Of a stretch of 64,000 bases of DNA, positions 40,425 to 48,927 are shown in pieces. The translations under genes and the position numbers were made by a program. Numbering within the stretch: position 1 is the first letter of the stretch; each line of letters begins with the position of its first letter. The DNA is taken from assembly GCF_001570605.1 (NCBI RefSeq), contig NZ_BBXG01000002.1:156549-220548 (forward strand), in the 5' to 3' direction. Under the pieces are notes generated by a model that searched no databases, had not been told where the DNA came from, and saw only the letters and a program-made list of their open reading frames with translations. Origin of the DNA: Herbidospora cretacea (lineage in GTDB: Bacteria > Actinomycetota > Actinomycetes > Streptosporangiales > Streptosporangiaceae).

Positions 40425-41375
40425 GTGGAGCTGTCCTGGCTGAACTGGCTTTATACGGCCATCGCCTGGGTGATCACCCATATTCACAACTTCTACAGTC
40501 TCGTCCTCAGCCCCGACAACGGGCTGAACTGGGCTCTGACGATCATCACACTGACCGTGCTGATGCGCGTCCTGATCTTCCCGCTCTTCCTGAAGCAGAT
40601 GCGCTCCTCGAAGAAGATGCAGGAGCTCGCGCCCAAGGTCCAGGACCTGCGGAAGAAGTACAAGAACGACAAGCAGCGCATGAACCAGGAGGTCATGCGC
40701 GTCTACCAGGAGGCGGGCGCCAACCCCCTCGGTGGCTGTCTGCCGGTCGTCGCGCAGTTCCCGATCTTCATCTCGATGTTCACCGTGCTGAACGCGATGG
40801 CCCACGGCCAGCCCAAGTTCGGCATGACGCAGCAGCTCGTCGACAGCGCCCGCGCCGCCCACATCTTCGGCGCCCCGCTCCCCGCGACGTTCTTCACCAG
40901 CAGCGCCGACATCGAGGGCTACGGCGCCGACCCCGTCGTCGCCAAGATCGTCCTGGTCATCTTCGTCGCGATCTCGTCGCTGACGACGTTCCTGACCGTC
41001 CGGCAGAGCGTGACGCGCTCGATGGCGCAGATGCCGGACAACCCCATGGCGCAGCAGCAGAAGATCCTGATGTACATCTCGCCGCTGTTCGCCATCTTCT
41101 CGCTGAACTTCCCCCTGGGCCTGATCCTCTACTGGGTCACCACCAACGTGTGGACCCTCGGCCAGCAGCACTGGTTCTACAGCCGCAACCCGATGCCGCA
41201 GTTCGACGCCAAGGGCAACCTGATCCCGTTCGAGCCCAAGCCCGGCTTCTTCGCGCGCTTCCGCAAGACCCCTCCGCCGGCCGCCGAGCAGCCGGCCGAA
41301 CCTGAGCCTAAGATCGTCCGTCAGCAGCCGACCCGGCAACCACGTAGCAAGCGGACCGGCAGCAAGAAGTCGTGA
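40425..41375 (+). CDS. yidC: Membrane protein insertase YidC/Oxa1
   Basis: A 316-residue insertase without the large Gram-negative periplasmic domain. It has an N-terminal segment (LNWLYTAIAWVITHIHNFYS), the hydrophilic-groove region (LTVLMRVLIFPLFLKQM), the signature GGCLPVVAQFPIFISMFTVL, and two further helices ending YWVTTNVWTLGQQ. The tail is basic and Pro-rich. GTG start after GGAGC. Confidence 0.96.
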   Translation: MELSWLNWLYTAIAWVITHIHNFYSLVLSPDNGLNWALTIITLTVLMRVLIFPLFLKQMRSSKKMQELAPKVQDLRKKYKNDKQRMNQEVMRVYQEAGANPLGGCLPVVAQFPIFISMFTVLNAMAHGQPKFGMTQQLVDSARAAHIFGAPLPATFFTSSADIEGYGADPVVAKIVLVIFVAISSLTTFLTVRQSVTRSMAQMPDNPMAQQQKILMYISPLFAIFSLNFPLGLILYWVTTNVWTLGQQHWFYSRNPMPQFDAKGNLIPFEPKPGFFARFRKTPPPAAEQPAEPEPKIVRQQPTRQPRSKRTGSKKS

Positions 41376-41389
41376 GAAGGAGTTCCCAC

Positions 41390-41884
41390 GTGACCGAAGC
41401 CGAGGAGACCGTCAAGGCGGCTCCCAGCGTCGCCGCCTTGGAGGCCGAGGGCGAGATCGCCGCCGACTATGTCGAGGGACTTCTCGACATAGCCGACCTC
41501 GACGGCGACATCGACATGGATGTCGAGGGCGACCGAGCCCTCGTCTCCGTGATCGGGCTCAAGGGCGGCGATCTGGTCGGCCCCGGGGGTGAGGTCCTGG
41601 AGGCGCTCCAGGAGCTGACCCGCCTGGCCGTCCACCGGCAGACCGGCGAGCGCTCCCGGCTGATGCTCGACGTCGCCGGATATCGCGAGCGCCGCCGCGC
41701 GGAACTCACCAAAATCGGCATGGCCGCCGTCGACGACGTCAAGGCGTCGGGCGAGCCGAAGGCCCTCAAGCCGATGACGCCGTTCGAGCGCAAGGTCATC
41801 CACGACGCGGTCGCCACCGCCGGCCTGCGCAGCGAGTCAGAGGGGGAGGAGCCCCGGCGTTTCGTCGTGGTCCTGCCCGCCTGA
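41390..41884 (+). CDS. jag: Jag/R3H domain RNA-binding protein
   Basis: A 164-residue protein with a KH-like domain (DLDGDIDMDVEGDRALVSVI then GLKGGDLVGPGGEVLEALQEL) and an R3H domain (MTPFERKVIHDAVAT...). Jag/KhpB proteins bind RNA and influence cell elongation. The GTG start at 41390 is seven bases after AAGGAG. It ends at a terminator hairpin. Confidence 0.93.
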   Translation: MTEAEETVKAAPSVAALEAEGEIAADYVEGLLDIADLDGDIDMDVEGDRALVSVIGLKGGDLVGPGGEVLEALQELTRLAVHRQTGERSRLMLDVAGYRERRRAELTKIGMAAVDDVKASGEPKALKPMTPFERKVIHDAVATAGLRSESEGEEPRRFVVVLPA

Positions 41885-41899
41885 CACTCCAGCCTGTGG

Positions 41900-41930
41900 A
41901 AACCGCCGCCCCGTCCCGGGTCGGCGGTTT
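41900..41930 (+). terminator. Terminator after jag
   Basis: A 9-bp stem AAACCGCCG / CGGCGGTTT followed by TTCTTTG; it ends the rpmH-jag cluster. Confidence 0.85.
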
Positions 41931-41978
41931 TCTTTGTCTGTACGGCTTACGCCTGCACTTTTGGCCGGCCGCGCACAG

Positions 41979-42022
41979 TTGTCCACAGGACACACACCGC
42001 TGTATCCACAGGTTTATCCACA
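41979..42022. promoter_or_regulatory. DnaA-box cluster upstream of rsmG
   Basis: TTGTCCACA (41979-41987), GTATCCACA (42002-42010) and TTATCCACA (42014-42022) lie close together between jag and rsmG, 4.5 kb from oriC. They may allow DnaA control of the rsmG-parAB genes or titrate DnaA. Confidence 0.65.
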
Positions 42023-42063
42023 GGCTTCCTGGCTGTCGTCCACCGCCCGATACCCTACGAGGG

Positions 42064-42741
42064 ATGACCGAAGACATGAGCAACCAGCAGCCCCCCGAAG
42101 CCGCCCTCGCGGTCTTCGCGGGTGACGCCTTGGCCCAGGCGGAAACCTTCGCTTCCCTGCTGGCCGGGCCGGGGGTGGTGCGCGGGCTGCTCGGCCCAAG
42201 AGAGGTCCCCCGCATCTGGGATCGCCACCTGTTGAACTGTGCCGTGATCGCCGAGGTGGTGCCGCCGGAGGTGAAACTCGTCGACATCGGCTCGGGTGCG
42301 GGGCTGCCGGGCATCGTCCTGGCGATCGTCCGCCCCGATGTGACGGTGACCCTCCTCGAACCGCTGCTCCGGAGAACCGTCTTCCTGGAAGAGTGCGTCG
42401 AGACCCTCAAGCTCCCTAACGTCGAGGTGCTCCGCGGCCGGGCCGAGGAACTGAAGGGCAAACGGCAGTTCGACGTCGCGACGGCCCGCGCCGTCGCGCC
42501 TCTCGACCGCCTGCTCAGCTGGTCGCTCCCCCTTCTCCACGAGGGCGGAGAGCTGCTGGCGATGAAGGGTGAACGGGCCGCAGAGGAATTGGCGGGAGCC
42601 GAGGCCCAATTGTCGGCCCACGGGGCAAAGACGGCCGAGCTTGTCACGGTCGGGCGCGGTAAAGTCGACCCGCCTGCAACTCTTGTCCGCGTCATCGCCG
42701 GCGCCGGTTCACGAGCTGCACAGCGCCGACGTAAGAGGTAA
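42064..42741 (+). CDS. rsmG: 16S rRNA (guanine-N7) methyltransferase RsmG
   Basis: A 225-residue SAM-dependent methyltransferase (GidB) that methylates G527 of 16S rRNA. Motifs: IWDRHLLNCAVI, the SAM loop LVDIGSGAGLPGIVLAI, EPLLRRTVFLEE and ATARAVAPLDRL. ATGs at 42064 and 42076 are both possible; the GAGGG before the first is too close, so the second (MSNQQPP) may be used. Loss of this enzyme gives low-level streptomycin resistance in other bacteria. Confidence 0.95.
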   Translation: MTEDMSNQQPPEAALAVFAGDALAQAETFASLLAGPGVVRGLLGPREVPRIWDRHLLNCAVIAEVVPPEVKLVDIGSGAGLPGIVLAIVRPDVTVTLLEPLLRRTVFLEECVETLKLPNVEVLRGRAEELKGKRQFDVATARAVAPLDRLLSWSLPLLHEGGELLAMKGERAAEELAGAEAQLSAHGAKTAELVTVGRGKVDPPATLVRVIAGAGSRAAQRRRKR

Positions 42742-42880
42742 TCAGGTCGGGCCGGGAACGATCGAATCGACCCGGGCCGACCCGAGAGCTCGCGGCGACG
42801 CGACGAGGGCGGCCTGAAGGGGGTGGGGCCGCACTTCCGCTCCGAACCACCGGCTCAGGCCGGTCGAAAGGACGACCAAG

Positions 42881-43822
42881 GTGTCCCAGCCCCCACTAAG
42901 CCCCGGTGATTCCCCGCTGGTTCGAGAGGCACTGAGTTCTGTGGTTTCACGTGAAACAGCCGCGCCCGGCAAGCCGGCCGCCGACGGCCCCGTCGGATAC
43001 TCCGCCCGCCGCGACGGAGACTGGCCGCGCCCGCCCAAGACCCGGGTGATCTGCGTGTGCAACCAGAAGGGCGGGGTGGGCAAGACGACGAGCGCCGTCA
43101 ACTTGGCCGCGGCCCTCTCGATGCACGGGCAGCGGGTCCTCGTGGTCGACCTCGACCCGCAGGGCAACGCCTCGACGGCTTTGGCCACCGAACACCGGGC
43201 CGGGACGCCCTCCATTTATCAGGTCCTCGTGGAAGACCTCCCGCTGGAGTCGATCGTGACCGGCGTCCCGGACATGCCGGGCCTCTTCTGCGCCCCCGCC
43301 ACGCTCGACCTGGCCGGCGCGGAGATCGAGCTGGTCCCCATGGTCGGCCGGGAGACCCGGCTGCGCCGCGCCTTCGCGGCCTACGAGTCGGCCGAGATGG
43401 ACTACATCCTGATCGACTGCCCGCCGTCGCTCGGCCTGCTGACGGTCAACGCGCTGACGGCCGCCCAGGAGGTCCTGATCCCGATCCAGTGCGAGTACTA
43501 CGCGCTGGAAGGCCTGACCCAGCTCCTCCAGAACGTCGAACTGGTCCGCGTCCACCTGAACCAGCCCCTGAACGTGTCGACGATCCTGCTGACCATGTAC
43601 GACGGCCGCACCCGCCTGGCCTCCCAGGTCGCCGAGGAGGTCCGCTCCCACTTCGGCGCCACCGTGGTCGACGCGGTCATCCCCCGCAGCGTCCGCGTCT
43701 CGGAGGCCCCCAGCTACGGCCAGTCGGTCATGACCTACGACCCGGGTTCGAGCGGCGCGATGGCCTACATGGACGCGGCGCGAGAGATCGCCTATCGAGG
43801 TGCTGCGGTCGCGGAGGCGTGA
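42881..43822 (+). CDS. parA: Chromosome partitioning ATPase ParA
   Basis: A 313-residue ParA. A disordered N-terminal extension of about 60 residues precedes the deviant Walker A CNQKGGVGKTTSAVNLAAAL; further motifs are VVDLDPQGNAS and LIDCPPSLGLLTVNAL. It drives origin segregation with ParB. One parS site lies within its first codons (42944-42957). GTG start after AAAGGAC. Confidence 0.96.
   Translation: MSQPPLSPGDSPLVREALSSVVSRETAAPGKPAADGPVGYSARRDGDWPRPPKTRVICVCNQKGGVGKTTSAVNLAAALSMHGQRVLVVDLDPQGNASTALATEHRAGTPSIYQVLVEDLPLESIVTGVPDMPGLFCAPATLDLAGAEIELVPMVGRETRLRRAFAAYESAEMDYILIDCPPSLGLLTVNALTAAQEVLIPIQCEYYALEGLTQLLQNVELVRVHLNQPLNVSTILLTMYDGRTRLASQVAEEVRSHFGATVVDAVIPRSVRVSEAPSYGQSVMTYDPGSSGAMAYMDAAREIAYRGAAVAEA
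42944..42957. other. parS site 1 (within parA)
   Basis: Perfect 14-bp palindrome GTTTCACGTGAAAC, the ParB-loading core, inside the 5' end of parA. Confidence 0.93.
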
Positions 43823-43896
43823 ACCGGTAGCCTTCTACAATCGCGCGGCGGTTGAGGAATCGACGCGGCGTTTCTTTGGTGCGGTAAGGAGCAAGG

Positions 43897-44850
43897 GTGA
43901 GTCAGCAGCGTCGGGGACTCGGCAAGGGCCTGGCCGCCCTCATCCCCAACGGCCCGGTCCACGAGCCGGGGGTCGTGCCGCCGCCCGCACCCCCCGGTGA
44001 CCGGGATCTGGTGCCCGTGGCCGGGGCACACTTCCAAGAGATCCTGATCAGCCAAATCCTGCCCAACCCCCGCCAGCCCCGGGACATCTTCGACGACGAC
44101 CGCATCAAGGAGCTGTCCGAATCGATCGTGGAGGTGGGCCTCCTCCAGCCGATCGTCGTCCGCGCCGCCGGCCGGGACAAGTTCGAGCTCATCATGGGCG
44201 AACGCCGCTGGAGGGCCAGCAAGCTGGCCGGCCTAGAGCGCATCCCCGCGATCGTCCGCACCACGAGCGACGACGAGATGCTCCGCGAGGCTCTCATTGA
44301 GAACCTCCAGCGAGAGCAGCTCAACGCCCTGGAAGAAGGCGCCGCATACCGCCAGCTCCTCGACGACTTCGGCGCCACCCACGAACAACTGGCCAAGAAG
44401 GTCGGCCGCTCCCGCTCCCACATCACCAACGTCCTCCGCCTCCTGAACCTCCCGGCGAACGTCCAGGTCCGCCTGGCGGCCGGGACGATCACGCCGGGAC
44501 ACGCGCGAGCACTGCTGGCCTTGGGCGACCCGGCTGCCCAGGAGCGGCTGGCCGACCGTATCGTGGCGGAGGGTATGACGGTCCGGACGGTCGAGGAGAT
44601 CGTCTCCATGGGGGAGGCGACCGCGGGCCCCGCGCCTCGGAAGCCGAGGGTGAAGCAACCGACGGCACCGGCGCTGCGGACGTTGGCGGATCGGCTGTCG
44701 GATCACTTCGAGACCAAGGTGAAGGTCGATTTAGGGCGTCGGAAGGGACGGATCGTGGTGGAGTTCTCCACGATCGACGACCTTGAGCGCATCATCGGGA
44801 CCATGGCGCCGGACGCGGCCAACCAGATGCGAGGGCTAGAAGGCGACTAG
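43897..44850 (+). CDS. parB: Chromosome partitioning protein ParB
   Basis: A 317-residue ParB/Spo0J: N-terminal CTP-binding domain (LPNPRQPRDIFDD; GERRWRASKLAGLERIPAIV; ENLQREQLN), a helix-turn-helix that reads parS (QLAKKVGRSRSHITNVLRLL), and a C-terminal dimer domain. It slides from parS as a CTP-bound clamp. The GTG start follows GGTAAGGA. Its terminator overlaps a parS site. Confidence 0.96.
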   Translation: MSQQRRGLGKGLAALIPNGPVHEPGVVPPPAPPGDRDLVPVAGAHFQEILISQILPNPRQPRDIFDDDRIKELSESIVEVGLLQPIVVRAAGRDKFELIMGERRWRASKLAGLERIPAIVRTTSDDEMLREALIENLQREQLNALEEGAAYRQLLDDFGATHEQLAKKVGRSRSHITNVLRLLNLPANVQVRLAAGTITPGHARALLALGDPAAQERLADRIVAEGMTVRTVEEIVSMGEATAGPAPRKPRVKQPTAPALRTLADRLSDHFETKVKVDLGRRKGRIVVEFSTIDDLERIIGTMAPDAANQMRGLEGD

Positions 44851-44864
44851 GTTTCACGTGAAAC
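44851..44864. other. parS site 2 (at the parB stop)
   Basis: Perfect GTTTCACGTGAAAC immediately after the parB stop codon; its last four bases belong to the terminator hairpin. Confidence 0.93.
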
Positions 44865-44899
44865 AGCTCCTCTGGGCTTTGGCCTAGGGGAGCTGTTTT
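44861..44899 (+). terminator. parB terminator
   Basis: AAACAGCTCC ... GGAGCTGTTT is a 10-bp stem extended inward by G-U pairs; TTGGTTT follows. It overlaps parS site 2. Confidence 0.75.
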
Positions 44900-44968
44900 G
44901 GTTTGCGGAGGGGTGTGGGGTGCGTCTTGGTGGCGTGCCGCCCTGCTGGGAGGGAACTGAGTTGCTTG

Positions 44969-44982
44969 GTTTCACGTGAAAC
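44969..44982. other. parS site 3
   Basis: Perfect GTTTCACGTGAAAC, 118 bp beyond site 2. Confidence 0.93.
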
Positions 44983-45203
44983 AGCGCGTGGAAGGCGGGC
45001 ACCTCAGCCACGAGCATTTGCTCGCTAAGCGATGGGTTCAACTGTTCCCCGGCTGCGACCCCTACACCCACAGCGCGGGATGACCGTGGGTAGGCCGCGC
45101 GTGCCTCCGTCGTGGAAGCCAGTGGTGTCGCCAAGAATTGTGCCGCTGAGCCTCTACGCCTCCAGATGCATGTGTCTCCCAAGCGCGTGTCCCGCCTAGT
45201 GTT

Positions 45204-45338
45204 CCGCTCAGTGTGTCGAGCCCAGAGGCGTCCACCCAGGCGTCCCACCCAGGCGTCTGTATCGGTCAGGGCGTCCGCTGAGCCCGTCTAGCCCAGCGCG
45301 TCCCGCTCAGTGTGTCGCCGAGTGCGTCCCGCTCATTG
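45204..45338. repeat. Degenerate direct repeats
   Basis: CCGCTCAGTGTGTCG occurs at 45204-45218 and 45303-45317, with a shorter CCCGCTCA copy near 45328. CACCCAGGCGTC occurs at 45233-45244 and 45246-45257. Between them GCGTC words recur at irregular spacing. No coding sense. Confidence 0.6.
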
Positions 45339-45833
45339 GGGCCCTCCAAGGCGATGGCATTGCTGACGGCTGAACCTCAAGTGATCAGTGGATCGAATCC
45401 CCACCGGACCCACGCAGGCGGTCTCACGGGTGGCGGTCTCGAGTGCCCGGGAGAGGTGCAATACCTGTTGTTCTGGCCCTCAGAGTAACGACCACGCAAC
45501 TCCCGCGAGAGCGTGCATCTCCGACGGGGATGATCTGGTCGTGGACGTCGGTGGTGAGATCGTCCATGGGAGGGAGTGGATGTTGTCTGAGGCGCTGTTG
45601 GAGACGATGCCGCGTTGGCGACGGTGACGATGAGGCGGTGGTGTGGTCAGGGTGAGCCAGATCTTCGGGCATAAACGAATGGGCTTATGCCTGTGCCGAT
45701 CCGTGCGTCTGCTGTCTTCGAGTGCTGGGTGCCCGTCGGCGGCGCCCTTCGGGTACACCACCGACGTGGAGAACTTCCCGGGATTCCCGACGGCATCATA
45801 GGAGCCGGGTGCTCCGGAGAAATGGGCCGCACA

Positions 45834-45862
45834 CGCTGATCGGGCGCGGCGCCCGATCAGCG
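45834..45862 (-). terminator. Hairpin after the alpha/beta hydrolase
   Basis: CGCTGATCGGGCGC-G-GCGCCCGATCAGCG, a perfect 14-base inverted repeat about a single base, lies 15 bases past the hydrolase stop. Confidence 0.7.
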
Positions 45863-45877
45863 CGTCACGAGCGAAGG

Positions 45878-46624
45878 TCAGTTCAGATGTCTGGCGAAGA
45901 ACCGCAGCGAACTGTCCATCTCGAACAGCGGGACCTCATGATGCCTACCCGGGTTGGCATGCAGCGTCTTCTCGGCTGAGCCGAAGCGATCGAAGAGCGC
46001 CAGACCGGCTGCCCGGGGAACCATCTCGTCGTCCCACTGCACGAGAAACTCCAACGGAACGGTGATCTGCTCGGCAGCCTCTGCAGCGTTCTCCGCTCCA
46101 CTGAGCCCCAGCACCGCCGCCCTAACTCGAGGCTCGGCGGCGACGAACGGAACGCCAAGCGCACAACCCAGCGACACCCCCCAGTAGCCCACCGGTCCGG
46201 TCCCGATGTGGTCGAGCTCCTGAACCGCATCCAGAACCGCCCGCCACTCCGGGACGCTCTGGCCGGCGATGAGCGTGTGAAGCTCCGCGAGCACCGGAGT
46301 CGCGTCACCTCCGGTCTGGAACCGAGCCCGCATCTCAGCGATGAGCCGACTGTGTTCCTCGGATTGCGGCCGCCCGCCATGAGCCGGGGAGTCGACAGCC
46401 ACGACGGCGAACCCGCCCTCGGCCACGAAACGCCGGGCACGTGCCTCAACGCCGGGAGCCTTCTTGTGCTGGCCGCCACCATGCCCGATGACGATGAGAG
46501 GACGAGTGCCCGTAGCGGCGTCCGGCGACCAGAGCACACCGGGGATGTCGTCGAAGCTGGAGGAGAGAGTGAAGGACTGCTCAGTGACGCCCTCGGAGGA
46601 CGACTGAGAAATGAAGCGCAACAT
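45878..46624 (-). CDS. Alpha/beta hydrolase (dienelactone hydrolase-like)
   Basis: A 248-residue serine hydrolase. The oxyanion/HG motif is VIGHGGGQHKKA; the nucleophile is in GYWGVSLGCALG (GxSxG); the acid is in VQWDDEMVP and the His in GRHHEVPLFEM, giving a full catalytic triad. It is cytoplasmic (no signal peptide). Similar proteins hydrolyse esters or lactones, but the substrate is unknown. It stands alone, beyond the gene-free strip next to parB. Confidence 0.88.
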   Translation of the reverse strand: MLRFISQSSSEGVTEQSFTLSSSFDDIPGVLWSPDAATGTRPLIVIGHGGGQHKKAPGVEARARRFVAEGGFAVVAVDSPAHGGRPQSEEHSRLIAEMRARFQTGGDATPVLAELHTLIAGQSVPEWRAVLDAVQELDHIGTGPVGYWGVSLGCALGVPFVAAEPRVRAAVLGLSGAENAAEAAEQITVPLEFLVQWDDEMVPRAAGLALFDRFGSAEKTLHANPGRHHEVPLFEMDSSLRFFARHLN

Positions 46625-46831
46625 GCGCGGAGAGCCTTTCGAGATGCCTTATGCGGGCACTCCCCAGCCCACGAGCGGGAGGGAGCCCCGACCTGTCCCA
46701 GCGTTGATCGGTCTCACCTCCTCAGATCGCAGCAGCATCTAGCGCCGCCGAACCTACCACACCGACCCGCATCCCCCGCGAAGCCCTCAAGACAACGTCA
46801 TCGAGCCAACGTCAGCAAAGCGAACAGCTCC

Positions 46832-46845
46832 GTTTCACGTGAAAC
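46832..46845. other. parS site 4
   Basis: Perfect GTTTCACGTGAAAC, 1.85 kb beyond site 3, between genes. Confidence 0.93.
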
Positions 46846-46875
46846 ATCGCGCCGACCGCTCAGGCAGAGCCTCGC

Positions 46876-47169
46876 TTATCCCCCAGCACGAATAACCACC
46901 CATTCTCCGCTCACCAACTTTGCGTTCCAGTTGGGGACAGCCACGCGCGTGTGCTTGACGCGGCAGTGTCTCAGCCGCCAATACTTCGACACATGGCTGC
47001 GCATGATCCCCTCGTCAGGAGACGGCGAGCTAGGTGTTCCCTCACTCAATCTGCCGCGAGTGCTTCGTAGAACGTCTCGTTCGACTTGACGATTCTTCGA
47101 GCACCAATCGTGGCCGCCTTCGGTCAGGTAACTGAGCGAGGGACGGATGTCGAGGTTCTGGCCACCCAC
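46876..47169 (-). CDS. Possible small protein, unsupported family
   Basis: A 97-codon frame whose last 40 residues (SHVSKYWRLRHCRVKHTRVA, then VPNWNAKLVSGEWVVIRAGG) look protein-like and use GC-ending codons, while the first half does not. A shorter version from the ATG at 47007 is possible. It has no recognised domain and no clear ribosome site. It may be a remnant. Confidence 0.3.
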   Translation of the reverse strand: MGGQNLDIRPSLSYLTEGGHDWCSKNRQVERDVLRSTRGRLSEGTPSSPSPDEGIMRSHVSKYWRLRHCRVKHTRVAVPNWNAKLVSGEWVVIRAGG

Positions 47170-47348
47170 GGTGGGTCTCTTCGGGAGTGCAAATCTGCCG
47201 CCACCCCCGCAACTAGAGGCCCTGTCAGATGGCTGAGCGCGTGGGTTACGGCTCCGGTAGACGTCGATGTTTGCGGTCGCCCTACGGCTCTGTGGAGAGC
47301 ATGAAGAGGGGGCGGGCTGAGCAAAACGTCAGCCGGCCCCGTCTCGAT

Positions 47349-47362
47349 GTTTCACGTGAAAC
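47349..47362. other. parS site 5 (over the end of the aldolase gene)
   Basis: Perfect GTTTCACGTGAAAC covering the last codons and stop of the threonine aldolase-like gene, whose C-terminal residues SFT are thus encoded by parS. Confidence 0.92.
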
Positions 47363-48389
47363 TGAGTGCCTCGTGTGTCGCCGCGACCAACGCGTCGACG
47401 TCTTCTTCGGTCGTGTCGAACGACGTGACCCAACGCGCGACTCCCCCGGCCCTGTCCCAGATGCCGAAGGTGAACCTCTCCAGCAGATACGGAATCGCCT
47501 TCTCCGGCAGCACCGGGAACACCGCGTTCGACTGGACCTCGTACCGGAACTTCACCACCGAAGACACCCCGTCAGCCAGCCGGTGCGCCATCGCATTGGC
47601 ATGCGCCGCGTTCCGTAGCCACAGGTCGCCGCGGAGCAAGGCGGTGATCTGAGGCGAGACGTACCGCATCTTCGACGCCAGCTGCATGCCCTGCTTCCGC
47701 AAGAACAGCGCTCCGGGCGCCAGTTCCGGCCGCAGGACGATCAACGCCTCCGCGCCGAGGGCGCCGTTCTTGGTCGCGCCGTAGCTGAGGACGTCCACGC
47801 CGCAGGCGGTGGTGATGTCGGCCAGGCCGCAGCCCAGTTCCGCGGCCGCGTTGGCGAGCCGAGCGCCGTCCATGTGGAGGAAGAGGCCGTTCTCGTGGAC
47901 GACCTCCGCCAGCGCCGCGATCTCCTCCGGCGTGTAGACCGTCCCGCATTCGGTCACCTGGGAGATGGAGACCACCCGGGGCTGCGACAGGTGCTCGTTG
48001 CCGATCGCGCCCAGCTGGGCCAGGACGTCGGCCGGGCGGAGCTTCCCGTCGTCGGTCGGCACGGTGAGGAGCTTCGTGCCGAGCACCCGCTCGGCGGCGC
48101 CGGCCTCGTTGCCGTTGATGTGGGCGCTGGCCGGGCAGATCACCCCGTCGTACGCGCGGAGCATCAACCCCAGCCCCACCACGTTGGCGCCGGTCCCGTT
48201 GAACATGGCGTAGCCCTGCGCCTGCTCCCCGAAGACCTCCCGGACGGCGCTCTCCATGTCAGCCGTCCACGGGTCGCTGCCGTAGGGGAGCGTGTCACCG
48301 TCGTTGGCCGCCACGACCGCGGCCATCACCTCGGGATGAACACCCGCATGATTGTCGCTACCAAAACTTTTCGCATGAACCACCCGCAC
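47352..48389 (-). CDS. Threonine aldolase-like beta-eliminating lyase
   Basis: A 345-residue PLP enzyme of the low-specificity threonine aldolase family, which splits L-threonine to glycine and acetaldehyde. N-terminal FGSDNHAGVHPEVMAAV, the LHMDGARLANA signature holding the PLP-contacting Asp, and the PLP Lys in LSYGATKNGALGAEAL are visible. The start is a GTG; the next GTG codons 3 and 4 are also possible. The 3' end overlaps parS site 5. Confidence 0.9.
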   Translation of the reverse strand: MRVVHAKSFGSDNHAGVHPEVMAAVVAANDGDTLPYGSDPWTADMESAVREVFGEQAQGYAMFNGTGANVVGLGLMLRAYDGVICPASAHINGNEAGAAERVLGTKLLTVPTDDGKLRPADVLAQLGAIGNEHLSQPRVVSISQVTECGTVYTPEEIAALAEVVHENGLFLHMDGARLANAAAELGCGLADITTACGVDVLSYGATKNGALGAEALIVLRPELAPGALFLRKQGMQLASKMRYVSPQITALLRGDLWLRNAAHANAMAHRLADGVSSVVKFRYEVQSNAVFPVLPEKAIPYLLERFTFGIWDRAGGVARWVTSFDTTEEDVDALVAATHEALSFT

Positions 48390-48429
48390 AGCCTAGGTGA
48401 GCTCGCACCGACCGATTGACGGGGCTGCC

Positions 48430-48680
48430 GTGATCGTCGAACAGCGTGTGTACTTCAGCACCGACGAACTCGACCCCGAGTCGATCAGGCGGCACCTCGG
48501 GATCGCGCCGAGCCGGACCGAGTTCAAGGAGTCGAGGAGGCCCGCCGGACAGGACAGCTCGTGCCGCCCCTCGGTGAGTGGGCTGTCGAGGCGGATTCTC
48601 CAGAAACCGTGTCCCTCGGCAATCAGAGGAAAGCCGTCATGACGCGTCCGAGGGCGCTTGGGGTCGCACCGTTGAACTGA
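48430..48680 (+). pseudogene. Frameshifted DUF4279 remnant
   Basis: The first frame reads VYFSTDELDPESIRRHLGIA then PSRTEFKE, which resembles the start of DUF4279 proteins. In the next frame, from about 48525, the sequence continues EARRTGQLVPPLGEWAVEAD, with the PP.GEW pattern expected next in that family. No single frame carries both. It is probably a broken gene, or a sequencing error. Confidence 0.45.
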
Positions 48681-48927
48681 CCACGGTGGGTGTGAGGTCG
48701 CCCTTGTCATGTCCTGCGGGGTGGTACGAGCTGCCCTGTCGGAAGGTTCGCCTCGACTCATTGTCACGAGCCGGCAGCGGCTTTACGACACGGCAAAGGT
48801 CTGGGTCGCCGCACTAGATGTGTGCACCCCCGCCAACACCCGCGAACCACCACGATCTCTCACACCCTCGGTGAGAGCGCTTCAAGTTCAGGTCTCCGCG
48901 CTGAAACCGGCAAGGCAGAAGCCCTTC

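Larger units (their letters stand above)
44900..45877. other. Gene-free strip right of parB
   Basis: About 1 kb with no credible gene on either strand: the open frames lack family matches, ribosome sites and consistent codon use. It holds parS site 3, a degenerate repeat stretch (45190-45340) and a terminator-like hairpin near its right end. It could contain decayed genes. Confidence 0.5.
46625..47351. other. Sparse region with two parS sites
   Basis: 727 bp between the hydrolase and the threonine aldolase-like gene. It holds parS sites 4 and 5 and one weak open frame. GC is visibly lower here than in neighbouring genes. No well supported gene. Confidence 0.5.

Noticed and set aside
45388-45627. 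A 79-codon frame containing DDLVVDVGGEIVHGREWM
   Set aside because: A protein-like patch but no start context, no family and no conservation evidence; left as part of the gene-free strip.
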